A DNA stretch of 64,000 bases, from NCBI GenBank assembly GCA_025351405.1, contig JANXVZ010000026.1, positions 1 through 64,000 on the forward strand, written 5' to 3'. This document shows positions 32,992 through 42,134 of the stretch, one piece after another. Position numbers and translations under genes: made by a program. Within the stretch, counting starts at the first letter, position 1; the number at the start of each line of letters is the position of its first letter. The notes under the pieces are model-generated. The model was not told the DNA's origin and did not search any database. It saw nothing but the letters and a program-made list of their open reading frames with translations. The stretch comes from Sphingomonadales bacterium (GTDB lineage Bacteria > Pseudomonadota > Alphaproteobacteria > Sphingomonadales > Sphingomonadaceae).

Positions 32992-34220
32992 GCGGCGAGC
33001 AAGTGAAGACGCCAGTTGCGAACAAAGGCCCGCTCGCCGGATTGCGGGTCGTTGAAATGGGCCAGCTCATCGCTGGGCCGTTCTGCGGCCAGTTGCTCGG
33101 CGACATGGGCGCCGAAATCATCAAGATCGAGGCACCCGGCCGTGATGGCAAGATGGGCGGCGACCCGATGCGCGTCTGGGGCCGCGGCGATTACCCGCTG
33201 TGGTGGGAAGTCGTGGCGCGCAACAAGCAATCGGTTTCGGCCGACCTGCGCATTCCCGAAGGCCAGGCCCTGGCACGCCGGCTGATCGCCACCGCCGACA
33301 TCCTCATCGAGAATTTCCGCCCCGGCACGCTCGAAAAATGGGGCATGGGGCCCGAGGCGCTGCACGCCGAAAACCCCGGGCTGATCATCGTCCGCGTGTC
33401 GGGCTATGGCCAGACCGGGCCCTATTCGAACCGCGCCGGCTTTGGCGGCATTGGCGAGGCGATGGGCGGCTGGCGCGCCATCGTCGGCGACCCGGACCGG
33501 CCGCCGTCGCGCATGGGCGTCTCGATCGGCGACAGCCTCGCCGCCACCTATGGCTGCATGGGGGCGCTCGCGGCGTTGCGCCATCGCGACCAGACCGGCG
33601 AAGGGCAGGTCGTCGACTCGTCGCTTTACGAAGCCTGTTTGCAGGTGATGGAGAGCCTCGTTCCCGAATATGCGGCGTCGGGCTATGTCCGCGAACGCTC
33701 GGGCTCGTCGCTTCCCGGGATCGCGCCGTCGAACGTCTACCCGACCAGCGACGGCGAATATCTGATTGGTGCCAACCAGGACACCGTCTTCGGCCGACTT
33801 TGCCAGGCGATGGGCCGGCCTGAACTGGCGCAGGACCCGCGCTACGTCGACCATATTTCGCGCGGCCGCCACCAGGTCGAACTCGACGACCTCATCGCCG
33901 CCTGGACGCAGACGCTGACCATCGCCGAATTGGAAGCGCTGATGATCGAGCATGGCGTCCCTGCGGGCAAACTCTACCGCCCGCAGGACATGCTTGACGA
34001 CCCGCACTTCATCGCCCGTGAGGCCATCATCGACGTGCCGCACCCGCGCTGGGGGACGGTCAAGATGCAGAACGTCTTTCCCAAATTGTCGAAAACCCCG
34101 GGCAGCGTCCGCAGCCGCGCGCCGGAAACGGTGGGGGCCGACAATGCCGACGTTTATGGCCGGCTGCTGGGGATGAATGACGCGGAGATTGACGATCTCA
34201 AGCTTCGCGGGGTCATCTGA
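32988..34220 (+). CDS. CaiB/BaiF family CoA-transferase
   Basis: A 410-residue family III CoA-transferase, cytoplasmic, that moves CoA between carboxylic acids through an aspartyl-CoA intermediate. It begins with the family block LAGLRVVEMGQLIAGPFCGQ, LLGDMGAEIIKIEAPGRDG, then ARNKQSVSADLRIPEGQA, ADILIENFRPGTLEKWGMG and the catalytic Asp region MGVSIGDSLAATYGCMGALA. The ATG overlaps the HyuB stop by 4 bases, so translation is coupled. It would activate the acid product for the HMG-CoA-lyase-like aldolase at the start of the operon. The CoA donor and acceptor are unknown. Confidence 0.92.
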   Translation: MSGEQVKTPVANKGPLAGLRVVEMGQLIAGPFCGQLLGDMGAEIIKIEAPGRDGKMGGDPMRVWGRGDYPLWWEVVARNKQSVSADLRIPEGQALARRLIATADILIENFRPGTLEKWGMGPEALHAENPGLIIVRVSGYGQTGPYSNRAGFGGIGEAMGGWRAIVGDPDRPPSRMGVSIGDSLAATYGCMGALAALRHRDQTGEGQVVDSSLYEACLQVMESLVPEYAASGYVRERSGSSLPGIAPSNVYPTSDGEYLIGANQDTVFGRLCQAMGRPELAQDPRYVDHISRGRHQVELDDLIAAWTQTLTIAELEALMIEHGVPAGKLYRPQDMLDDPHFIAREAIIDVPHPRWGTVKMQNVFPKLSKTPGSVRSRAPETVGADNADVYGRLLGMNDAEIDDLKLRGVI

Positions 34221-34356
34221 AAAGCGCAACCAGCGCACGTCCTTCCAAAGCTTCTTGTTGAACAAAATTAACGATCCGGAAATCGAATTGTCGGCGGAAT
34301 TTACAGTTTCGCCGGGTGCTGCCGGTTAACTTGTTGTTTTCCTATGTGTACTTGCT

Positions 34357-34372
34357 TGGCATAGTTATTGCT
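34357..34372 (+). promoter_or_regulatory. Candidate sigma-54 promoter for PEP-CTERM gene
   Basis: TGGCATAGTTATTGCT fits the sigma-54 consensus TGGCACR-N4-TTGCW with one substitution; the GG and GC are separated by the required 10 bases. The start site would be near 34383, leaving about 80 bases of leader before the GTG at 34466. The surrounding 245-base gap is unusually AT-rich for this window. Confidence 0.55.
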
Positions 34373-34465
34373 AATGGGTGGTTAGCCAGTGTGACGTTAC
34401 ACTGTGCGGGGCAGGCGGACCGTGCGGCGTTGACCGGGCTACTCCGCCGTAATGGGAGCAAGACC

Positions 34466-34984
34466 GTGAAAATCAAGACTGCATTGGTTGCCGGCGTCGC
34501 CGCAATCTGCTTCGCGGCTTCGGCGGCGGGCGCTGTTACCTATACGTATGTCGGTTCATGGGCACCGTCGGACGGCCCGGGCTGGACCACCAACCCGCTG
34601 GCCTATTCGGGCGTCGGCGCCGCTGCGATGCTGTTCGGGGGTTCGGCGTCGGACTATGCCATCTCGACGATCGACAATAACGCCGCCAACATCAACTTCA
34701 TGGCGAACTATGAAGTCATCGGTATCGGTTCGGCCGTTTTCGGCGATCATTATTTCCGCGGCATCGAAGGCACGACCCATTACCAGGACGTGTATATCGG
34801 TGACCCGGCGCTCGATACCGTATCGAGCTATGTCAGTGATTTCGGCAACCAGAACGTCAATTACGCCTTCACCATCAGCGGTGTCGGTGCTGTTCCGGAA
34901 GCCGCAACCTGGACGATGCTCATTGCCGGCTTCGGTTTGACCGGAGCCGTCATGCGTCGCCGCCGTGCTGCCCTCGCAGCCTGA
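34466..34984 (+). CDS. PEP-CTERM sorting domain protein (PEPxxWA variant)
   Basis: A 172-residue secreted protein of unknown function. It has a signal peptide (MKIKTALVAGVAAICFAASAAGA), a short central domain rich in aromatic and Gly residues (TYTYVGSWAPSDGPGW; YFRGIEGTTHYQDVYIGDPA), and a C-terminal sorting tail VPEAATWTM, a hydrophobic helix LIAGFGLTGAVM and RRRRA. The Pro-Glu-Ala form departs from the usual Pro-Glu-Pro. The GTG at 34466 follows GGGAGC. The sigma-54-like promoter upstream fits the known control of PEP-CTERM genes by the PrsK/PrsR sigma-54 system in other bacteria. Confidence 0.8.
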   Translation: MKIKTALVAGVAAICFAASAAGAVTYTYVGSWAPSDGPGWTTNPLAYSGVGAAAMLFGGSASDYAISTIDNNAANINFMANYEVIGIGSAVFGDHYFRGIEGTTHYQDVYIGDPALDTVSSYVSDFGNQNVNYAFTISGVGAVPEAATWTMLIAGFGLTGAVMRRRRAALAA

Positions 34985-35059
34985 CTCCAGCCGTTCTGAC
35001 ATTGGAATGCCGTCGGTCGCGAGACCGGCGGCATTTCGCTTATTGGATTCCTGAAGCGC

Positions 35060-35087
35060 CTTGTGTTGCCCTAATGTCACACCATAT
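35060..35087 (+). promoter_or_regulatory. RpoH (heat-shock)-like promoter of clpB
   Basis: CTTG (35060-35063) is followed after 18 bases by CCATAT (35082-35087), close to the alphaproteobacterial sigma-32 consensus CTTG-N17/18-CYTAT. It overlaps a palindrome CACCATATGGTG (35080-35091). The clpB ATG lies 27 bases after the -10. Confidence 0.5.
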
Positions 35088-35113
35088 GGTGAGGGACAGG
35101 AGAGCAGCCAGCC

Positions 35114-37690
35114 ATGAACCTCGAAAAATTCAGCGACCGCGCCAAGGGCTTCCTGCAGTCCGCGCAAACCGTCGCCATCCGCAACAATCACCAGCGCGTC
35201 GCCCCCGAACACGTCCTCAAGGCGCTGCTCGAAGACGATGAAGGCATGGCCGCCGGCTTGATCCGCGCCGCCGGCGGCACGGTCGAAACCGCCGTGCAAG
35301 CGACCGACCTGGCACTGTCGAAGATCGCGCAAGTGTCGGGCGGCGGTGCCCAGCAATTGAGCTGGGACAATGATACCGTCCGCATCCTCGACAGCGCCGA
35401 GGCGATTGCCGCGAAATCGAAGGACGCCTTTGTCACCGTCGAACGCCTGCTCGTTGCACTTACGCTGGCAACGACCACTGCTGCCGGCAAGGCGCTGGCC
35501 AGTGCCGGCGTCTCTGCGCAGGCGCTCAATACCGCCATCGAAGGCGTTCGCAAGGGCCGGACGGCTGACAGCGCCGGGGCGGAATCGCAGTTCGACGCGC
35601 TCAACAAATACGCCCGCGACCTGACCCAGGCGGCGCGCGACGGCAAGCTCGACCCGGTCATCGGCCGCGACGAGGAAATTCGCCGCACGATCCAGGTGCT
35701 GGCGCGCCGCACCAAGAACAACCCCGTCCTCATCGGCGAGCCCGGCGTCGGCAAGACTGCCGTTGTCGAGGGCCTGGCGCTGCGCATCGCCAATGGCGAC
35801 GTGCCCGATGGCCTGAAGGACAAAAGGCTGATGTCGCTCGACATGGGGGCGCTGATCGCCGGTGCCAAATATCGTGGTGAATTCGAGGAGCGGCTGAAGG
35901 GCGTCCTCGACGAAGTGCGCGCCGAAGGATCGGATGTTGTGCTGTTCATCGACGAGATGCACACGCTGGTCGGCGCCGGCGCCTCGGAGGGCTCGATGGA
36001 TGCATCGAACCTGCTGAAGCCGGCGTTGGCGCGCGGTGAACTCCACTGCATCGGCGCGACGACCCTCAACGAATATCGCAAATATGTCGAAAAGGATGCA
36101 GCGCTCGAACGGCGTTTCCAGCCGGTCACCGTCGGCGAACCGACCGTCGAGGACACCGTTTCGATCTTGCGCGGGCTGAAGGAAAAATACGAACTCCACC
36201 ACGGCGTCCGCATCACCGATGGCGCCATTGTTGCCGCGGCGACGCTGTCGAACCGCTATATCTCGGACAGGTTCCTGCCCGACAAGGCCATCGACCTGAT
36301 GGATGAGGCCGCCTCGCGGTTGCGCATGGAGGTCGAATCGAAGCCCGAGGAGATCGAGAACCTCGATCGCCGCATCATCCAGCTGAAGATCGAGGCCGGC
36401 GCGCTCGAGCGCGAATCCGATGCGGCGTCGAAGGACCGCCTCGCGGCGCTGCGCCTCGAACTGGCGGGGCTGGAGGAGCAATCGGGGGCGCTGACGTTGC
36501 GCTGGCAGGGTGAAAAGGACAAATTGGCGGCGGGCACGAAGCTCAAGGAGCAGCTCGATGCCGTCCGCCTCGAAGTCGAGCAGGCGCAGCGGGCCGGCGA
36601 TTATGCCCGCGCCGGGGAGCTGACATATGGCCGCATCCCCGAGCTCGAGCGCGCGCTGGCGGAGGCCGAGGGTGCCAGTGCCCAGGCGATGGTGCGCGAG
36701 GAAGTCACCGCCGACGATATTGCTGCGGTGGTGTCGCGCTGGACGGGAATTCCCGTCGACCGGATGCTTGAGGGAGAACGCGACAAGCTGTTGAAGATGG
36801 AGCCGATCCTGTCGGCACAGGTCATCGGCCAGGCGGCGGCGGTGCACGCCGTGTCGTCGGCGGTGCGCCGGGCGCGCGCCGGGCTGCAGGACCCGAACAG
36901 ACCGCTGGGTTCGTTCTTGTTTCTGGGGCCGACAGGCGTCGGCAAGACCGAATTGACCAAGGCGCTGGCGAACTTCCTGTTCGACGATCCGCGCGCGATG
37001 GTGCGCATCGACATGTCGGAATATATGGAAAAGCACGCCGTGGCGCGGCTGATCGGGGCGCCGCCGGGCTATGTCGGTTATGAGGAGGGCGGCGTCCTGA
37101 CCGAGGCGGTGCGGCGTCGGCCGTACCAGGTCATCCTGTTCGACGAGGTCGAAAAGGCGCATGGCGATGTCTTCAACATCCTGTTGCAGGTGCTTGACGA
37201 TGGTCGGTTGACCGATGGCCAGGGGCGCACGGTCGATTTCACCAACACGCTGATCATCCTGACGTCGAACCTTGGCAGCCAGTATATCGCGGCATTGCGC
37301 GACGACCAGCCGGTGGCCGATGCCGAGGCGCAGGTGATGGAGGTCGTGCGCGGGCATTTCCGACCCGAGTTTCTCAACCGGCTCGATGAAATCGTGCTGT
37401 TCCAGCGGCTTGGAGAGGCCGCAATGGCGCCGATCGTCGATCTGCAGGTAGCACGGGTGCAAGCGCTGTTGAAGGACAGGAAGATCAGCCTCGACTTGAC
37501 CGATGCAGCGCGGCGCTGGCTGGCGCGGGTCGGCTATGACCCGGTCTATGGCGCGCGGCCGCTGAAGCGGACGGTGCAGAAGCACCTGCAGGACCCGCTG
37601 GCAGAGATGATCCTGGCGGGCAATGCGCCGGATGGGGCGACGATCCATGTCGACGAGGGGGATGGAAAGTTGGCGTTGAGCGCGGGCTGA
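35114..37690 (+). CDS. clpB: ATP-dependent chaperone ClpB
   Basis: An 858-residue Hsp100 disaggregase that, with DnaK, rescues aggregated proteins in the cytoplasm. Domains in order: Clp N-terminal repeats (1-150), AAA-1 with [15 protein letters not shown] and [13 protein letters not shown], the coiled-coil M-domain (about 410-530, [20 protein letters not shown] onward), and AAA-2 with [15 protein letters not shown] and [13 protein letters not shown]. The length is normal. RBS-like GGGACAGG lies before the ATG. A heat-shock-type promoter precedes it, and it appears to be a single-gene transcript. Confidence 0.98.
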   Translation: MNLEKFSDRAKGFLQSAQTVAIRNNHQRVAPEHVLKALLEDDEGMAAGLIRAAGGTVETAVQATDLALSKIAQVSGGGAQQLSWDNDTVRILDSAEAIAAKSKDAFVTVERLLVALTLATTTAAGKALASAGVSAQALNTAIEGVRKGRTADSAGAESQFDALNKYARDLTQAARDGKLDPVIGRDEEIRRTIQVLARRTKNNPVLIGEPGVGKTAVVEGLALRIANGDVPDGLKDKRLMSLDMGALIAGAKYRGEFEERLKGVLDEVRAEGSDVVLFIDEMHTLVGAGASEGSMDASNLLKPALARGELHCIGATTLNEYRKYVEKDAALERRFQPVTVGEPTVEDTVSILRGLKEKYELHHGVRITDGAIVAAATLSNRYISDRFLPDKAIDLMDEAASRLRMEVESKPEEIENLDRRIIQLKIEAGALERESDAASKDRLAALRLELAGLEEQSGALTLRWQGEKDKLAAGTKLKEQLDAVRLEVEQAQRAGDYARAGELTYGRIPELERALAEAEGASAQAMVREEVTADDIAAVVSRWTGIPVDRMLEGERDKLLKMEPILSAQVIGQAAAVHAVSSAVRRARAGLQDPNRPLGSFLFLGPTGVGKTELTKALANFLFDDPRAMVRIDMSEYMEKHAVARLIGAPPGYVGYEEGGVLTEAVRRRPYQVILFDEVEKAHGDVFNILLQVLDDGRLTDGQGRTVDFTNTLIILTSNLGSQYIAALRDDQPVADAEAQVMEVVRGHFRPEFLNRLDEIVLFQRLGEAAMAPIVDLQVARVQALLKDRKISLDLTDAARRWLARVGYDPVYGARPLKRTVQKHLQDPLAEMILAGNAPDGATIHVDEGDGKLALSAG

Positions 37691-37737
37691 GCCGGCACTT
37701 TCTTGCAGCCGGGCGGCATCCCGCGCAAAACACCTTC

Positions 37738-38745
37738 ATGCTCGAACCCATCGCCCTGATCGCCCGCGACCCGCTGTGGCTGGCGCATCGTTATGACCCG
37801 AAGCATGATGCCGTGCATTTTCGCCGGACGTTGCGCCGTGACCATGACGCCGCGACCTTCATCACCGATGAACACCTTGGCGGCGAGGGCGAGCGCATGG
37901 TGTTGCGCCGTGCCGAGGTGATGCCGGTGGTGCCCCCGGGCAAGCTGCATTTCATCCTGCATTCGGCCTTCTGCGCTTCGACCCTGCTGGCGCGGGCGAT
38001 GGATGTGCCCGGCGCCAGCATGGGGTTGAAGGAGCCGATGGTGCTCAACGACATCATCGGCTGGCGGCATCGGGGCGGCGAAGCGCGCAGCGTTGCGGGG
38101 GCGCTTGGCGATGCGTTGGCACTGCTGGCGCGGCCGTTCGGACCGGGCGAAGCGGTGGTCGTCAAGCCGTCGAATGTCGTCAACGCGCTGGCGCCGGCGA
38201 TGCTGGCGATGCGGCCCGAGGCGCGGGCGGTGCTGCTGTATGCGCCATTGCCGGTGTTCCTCGGATCGGTGGCGCGCAAGGGAATGTGGGGGCGGTTGTG
38301 GGTGCGCGACCTGCTTGGCAAGCAGTTGCGCGATGGCCTCATCGACCTGGGTTTTGGCCCGGAGGACTATCTGGGGCTCACCGATCTGCAGGTTGCGGCC
38401 GTGGGCTGGCTGGCGCAGCAGGCGCTGTTTGCCCGGCTGATCGAACGCCATGGCGCGCGGGTGCGCAGCCTCGACAGCGAGGTGCTGACGGCACGCCCGC
38501 ATGAAACTCTGGCGGCGGTGGCTGGGCTTTTCGGGCTGGCGCTCGATGCCGATGCGGTGGTGGCCGGGGTGTTCGGGCGCGATGCCAAGCTGGGGACGGC
38601 GTTCGCACCGGGGCAGCGGGCGGCGCAGGTGGTGGCAGACGCGGGCCTCCACGCCGATGAACTGGAAAAGGTCGCGGCCTGGGCCGAGGCGGTGGCGCGC
38701 AATGCCGGGGTGAATATGGTGCCGGGGGCCGGCTTGCTCGGTTAG
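37738..38745 (+). CDS. Sulfotransferase-like P-loop protein
   Basis: A 335-residue cytoplasmic protein. The segment LHFILHSAFCASTLLARAMD resembles the 5'-phosphosulfate (PSB) loop of sulfotransferases, and KPSNVVNALAPAMLAMRPEARAVLLY resembles the following 3'-PB strand. These two blocks support a sulfotransferase-like fold, but I cannot confirm PAPS binding. It starts at the ATG at 37738, 48 bases after clpB, and ends at the bidirectional terminator it shares with a large TonB receptor. A TPR-Asp/Asn hydroxylase lies beyond the receptor; all three kinds of gene often occur together in this bacterial group, from memory. Confidence 0.55.
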   Translation: MLEPIALIARDPLWLAHRYDPKHDAVHFRRTLRRDHDAATFITDEHLGGEGERMVLRRAEVMPVVPPGKLHFILHSAFCASTLLARAMDVPGASMGLKEPMVLNDIIGWRHRGGEARSVAGALGDALALLARPFGPGEAVVVKPSNVVNALAPAMLAMRPEARAVLLYAPLPVFLGSVARKGMWGRLWVRDLLGKQLRDGLIDLGFGPEDYLGLTDLQVAAVGWLAQQALFARLIERHGARVRSLDSEVLTARPHETLAAVAGLFGLALDADAVVAGVFGRDAKLGTAFAPGQRAAQVVADAGLHADELEKVAAWAEAVARNAGVNMVPGAGLLG

Positions 38746-38787
38746 GACAACCCTTTCCCGCTTAGGCGGGGATAGCGAGGCACAAAA

Positions 38788-38815
38788 AAAGGGCGGACCC
38801 GAAGGTCCGCCCTTT
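38788..38815. terminator. Bidirectional Rho-independent terminator
   Basis: AAAGGGCGGACC (38788-38799) pairs perfectly with GGTCCGCCCTTT (38804-38815) around CGAA. A T-rich run follows on the plus strand and a run of seven A precedes it, giving a U-run for both convergent genes. Confidence 0.92.
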
Positions 38816-38838
38816 CTTTTTGGCCGTGGCCGCGTCGC

Positions 38839-41800
38839 TTACTGGAAGCGGAAGCGGATGCTTGCCGAGTAACGGCGGCCCAGCGCGTCGTAGGTCGACG
38901 GATAGGTGTTGCCGCTGTTGAACGAGGTCGAGCCGATGGTGGCGCCGACGAGCGGCGGTGCACGGTCGAACATGTTCTGCACCGAAACCGTCAGGGTCAG
39001 GTTCTCCATGATGAAGAAACGGCCCGTCAGGTCGAAGTAGTGATAGGCCTTGATGTGACGGAACGCTGGTTCGGTCACGCAGCCATCAGGATCGGTGCCC
39101 GTTGGATCGGTGCAGCCACCGGCGATTGCGGCAGCAAGGTCATCGGCCTGCTGCTGCTTCTCGAAGTTGACTGGGTGGATATAGCGCCACAGCAGCGAAA
39201 CGTCGAAGTTGCTGAACGCCAGGGTCGAACGCTGGCTGAACTCGAACTTCGGCTGGATCGAGCCGCAGTTGACCGAGTAGAAGCCGGTGCACTCGCGATC
39301 GAGCGACGTCGGGGTCGCCTGGAACTTCGAATGGTTCGTCCAGTTGCCGGTGAAGTTCAGGTTGAGCTTCGCGAAGCCGACGTCATGGGCGTAGTTGGCC
39401 GAAACGTCGATACCGTCAGTCTTGAGCGTGCCGAGGTTCGACAGGCCGAGGAACAGACCGGGAGTCGTCGTCGCGTCGCCGTCAAGTCCACCACTTGCCG
39501 GGTTGCGGCGAATGATCAGGCAGGCCGGGTTGGTGGCGGCGCTGGCTGGCGGGTTGGTCGGCGACGAACCAAAGCACGAAGCGATGGCATCGGCAGGCGT
39601 CGGCGTCGTGATCGCGTCCGTGACCTTGATGTTGTAATAATCGACGGTCAGCGAGAACGACGGGATCTGCGACGGGGTCAGGACAGCACCGATGGTGTAG
39701 CTGTTCGACTTTTCCGGCTTGAGGTTGATGTTGCCGCCGCCGGTCGAGTTGGCCTGGCCAGCCGTCGGGTTGCTGATGGTACCGATGGTGAAGGCAGGTG
39801 CACCCTGTGCAAGGCAGACTGCCTTCAAGGTGGGGTTGTTGAGCGGTGCCGCACCCGAGCAAGGATCGGTGCCCAGGTTGGTCAGCGTCGTGTTCACCGG
39901 CGAGAACAGCTCGGCGATGTTCGGTGCGCGGACGGCATGGGCATAGTTACCGCGGATCTTCAGGCCATCGACCGGAACCCAGCTACCACCGACCTTGTAG
40001 GTGTAGGTGTCGTAGGAAGGCTTGGTTGGGGCCTGGACCTTGTAGTGCGAATAACGGCCACCGGCTTCGAGGGTCAGGCTCTGGAAGCCAGGCTTGTCGC
40101 TGACCAGCGGAGCGATCAACTCGCCATAGCCTTCATAGACGCTGTAGCCGCCATCGATGTTGGGGGCTGCACCACCGGAACCGCCCAGATCGCCCGACTG
40201 GGCGAGAAGGTCGGACTGCTGCGAAGCGTGATAGGTGCGATATTCGGCACCGAGCGCGAAGCCGACCGGTTCGGCCGCCGACGGAACGGTGAAGCCAAGG
40301 TCACCCGACAGGGTGGCATGGACCTGGCCGAGCGAAGTGCGGGTCGTCGAGGTGCTGTCGACCGCGAGGAACTTGGCACCGGCTGCCGAAATGCTGCCGG
40401 GAGGGCCAAAGAAGTTGACGGGGACGCAGCCGCCCGTCGGATCCTGGCAGGTGACGCCGTCGTTGGTCAGCAGCGACTGACGAACGCGGTTGTTCGAGGT
40501 GTAGTTCTTCAGCGTCTGGATGTTCTGGCTTTCACCATAGCTGCCCGACAGATCCCAGTTGATGTGCTCGTTGAGCTTGCCGCGCAGGCCGGCCTGATAG
40601 TCGAAGATCTGGGTCTGGAAGTCGCTGATCCGCGGACCAACTTCGGTCGCGCGACGGAAAACCGTCGTGGTGAACTTGCGATAGTTCGGATCGTTCGGGC
40701 CGGTTGCGGCGGCTGCGGCGGCGCACTGCGCCGTCGTCAGCGACTGGATGCCGGCAGTGTTCGGGTCAAAGTCGCTGTTGGCGCAGAAGGTGGCGCGTGC
40801 TGCGGCCGGCAGGAACGGGTTGTTGACGTTGATCGACGCGGGAGCGCCGAAGGAACCCGACGGTGCGATGATGGTCTGCACGACGTTCTTGGAGAACAGG
40901 GCGCGCGAATAGACTTCGATGTTGTCGTTGATCTCGTAACGCGCGGCACCATAGATGTTGTAGCGGGTGAACGGCGTCAGGAAGATGTTGTACGGGTTGA
41001 AGTTGAAGCGCGAGAAGGTCGGGACGAGGGCGCCGGCAGCGTTGATCTGCCGCGTGCCGAGACCGGGGACCGAGAAGCGCGACGGGGTCGCAGTACCCGA
41101 ACCGCCGCCGACAGTGCCGGAATAGGAATCGGTGTTGAGGTTGGAGATGTCGCGGGCGCCCTGATAGACTGCATCGGTCTTCTGGTACCCGATCGACAGG
41201 ACCGCATTGCCCTTGCCGTCATCGAAGTTGGCACCGATGGTGAGATCGGACTTGAAGGCGTTGCCGTCACCCTTTTCGTTGAGGGCTTCACCGACAGTTG
41301 CTTCGACGCCGGCAAAATCCTTCTTGGTGACGAAGTTGACGACGCCGGCGATGGCATCGGCACCATAGGTGGTCGACGAACCACCGGTCAGCACGTCAAC
41401 GCGGTTGACGAGCGCGAGCGGCACGTTGTTGAGATCGAAGCGGCCGTTCAGTTCGGCTGGCGTGATGCGCTGGCCATCGAGAAGGACGACGTTGCGGTTG
41501 GAACCGAGGCCGCGAAGGTTGACGAACGAGGCGCCGCCGTTGCCGTTGTTGACGGCCGAACCGATGCTGGGGACGATACCCGGAATTTCGCGCAGAATCG
41601 CCTCGGCGTTGTTCTGCTGCAAAAGTTCGATGGTGTCGGCGGTCGTCACGTTGACCGGGCTCGAACGCTGGAGGTTCGGGTTGCGGATCAACGAACCGGT
41701 GACGATGATGGTGCCTTCATCGGCGGCGGCATCGGCAGCGGCGACCTTGGCAGGTGCGGCGGCGGGAGCGGCAGCCTGGGCATAACCGGCGACCGGCGAA

Positions 41801-41877
41801 ACCATCAGGGCCAGCACGAACGTGGCAGCGCCGCCCTTCAGGGCAGCTTGCGTGAGCGATTTCTTCGCAGCGATCAC
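38839..41877 (-). CDS. Large TonB-dependent receptor
   Basis: A 1012-residue outer-membrane receptor. After the signal peptide and an Ala-rich linker comes EGTIIVTGSLIRNPNLQ, a TonB-box-like start, then the plug: LLQQNNAEAILREIPGIVPS, NLRGLGSNRNVVLLDGQRIT, LTGGSSTTYGADAIAGVVNF. The barrel ends GRRYSASIRFRFQ. This long subclass, with the VTGSLIRNP start, is abundant in Sphingomonadales and Caulobacterales and is thought to import peptides or carbohydrates. Its terminator is strong and shared with the sulfotransferase-like gene. No operator was recognised in the 257-base gap upstream. Confidence 0.95.
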   Translation of the reverse strand: MIAAKKSLTQAALKGGAATFVLALMVSPVAGYAQAAAPAAAPAKVAAADAAADEGTIIVTGSLIRNPNLQRSSPVNVTTADTIELLQQNNAEAILREIPGIVPSIGSAVNNGNGGASFVNLRGLGSNRNVVLLDGQRITPAELNGRFDLNNVPLALVNRVDVLTGGSSTTYGADAIAGVVNFVTKKDFAGVEATVGEALNEKGDGNAFKSDLTIGANFDDGKGNAVLSIGYQKTDAVYQGARDISNLNTDSYSGTVGGGSGTATPSRFSVPGLGTRQINAAGALVPTFSRFNFNPYNIFLTPFTRYNIYGAARYEINDNIEVYSRALFSKNVVQTIIAPSGSFGAPASINVNNPFLPAAARATFCANSDFDPNTAGIQSLTTAQCAAAAAATGPNDPNYRKFTTTVFRRATEVGPRISDFQTQIFDYQAGLRGKLNEHINWDLSGSYGESQNIQTLKNYTSNNRVRQSLLTNDGVTCQDPTGGCVPVNFFGPPGSISAAGAKFLAVDSTSTTRTSLGQVHATLSGDLGFTVPSAAEPVGFALGAEYRTYHASQQSDLLAQSGDLGGSGGAAPNIDGGYSVYEGYGELIAPLVSDKPGFQSLTLEAGGRYSHYKVQAPTKPSYDTYTYKVGGSWVPVDGLKIRGNYAHAVRAPNIAELFSPVNTTLTNLGTDPCSGAAPLNNPTLKAVCLAQGAPAFTIGTISNPTAGQANSTGGGNINLKPEKSNSYTIGAVLTPSQIPSFSLTVDYYNIKVTDAITTPTPADAIASCFGSSPTNPPASAATNPACLIIRRNPASGGLDGDATTTPGLFLGLSNLGTLKTDGIDVSANYAHDVGFAKLNLNFTGNWTNHSKFQATPTSLDRECTGFYSVNCGSIQPKFEFSQRSTLAFSNFDVSLLWRYIHPVNFEKQQQADDLAAAIAGGCTDPTGTDPDGCVTEPAFRHIKAYHYFDLTGRFFIMENLTLTVSVQNMFDRAPPLVGATIGSTSFNSGNTYPSTYDALGRRYSASIRFRFQ

Positions 41878-42134
41878 AGGGTTTTCCTTCTTAAAAACGT
41901 TTGCGCGATTTCCACGTCGATTGGTCTCAGGAGTGTCCTGCCCGTTCGATCGTGAATACTCTGCCCCTCAGCAGCGCATCGCTTCAGCCATGTGGCTTGG
42001 GGTCGTTGTCGTGAAACACCCCCGTCATGTAAAGCTGATGGTGTCGGCAAGCGTGATTCTTGGAGACTGTGTTGCGCCACGGCAACAGGACCGAAGGCGT
42101 AATGTTCTCGCGGTGTTGCGCGTCGGCGCGATGC

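Noticed and set aside
34556-37648. A 1030-codon open frame antisense to clpB
   Set aside because: It mirrors the codons of clpB, a certain gene; long antisense frames arise from the strong GC bias at third positions. It has no recognisable domain.
39040-41955. A 971-codon open frame antisense to the large TonB receptor
   Set aside because: Same cause; the receptor on the other strand has signal peptide, plug and barrel motifs, and the antisense product is only charged low-complexity sequence.
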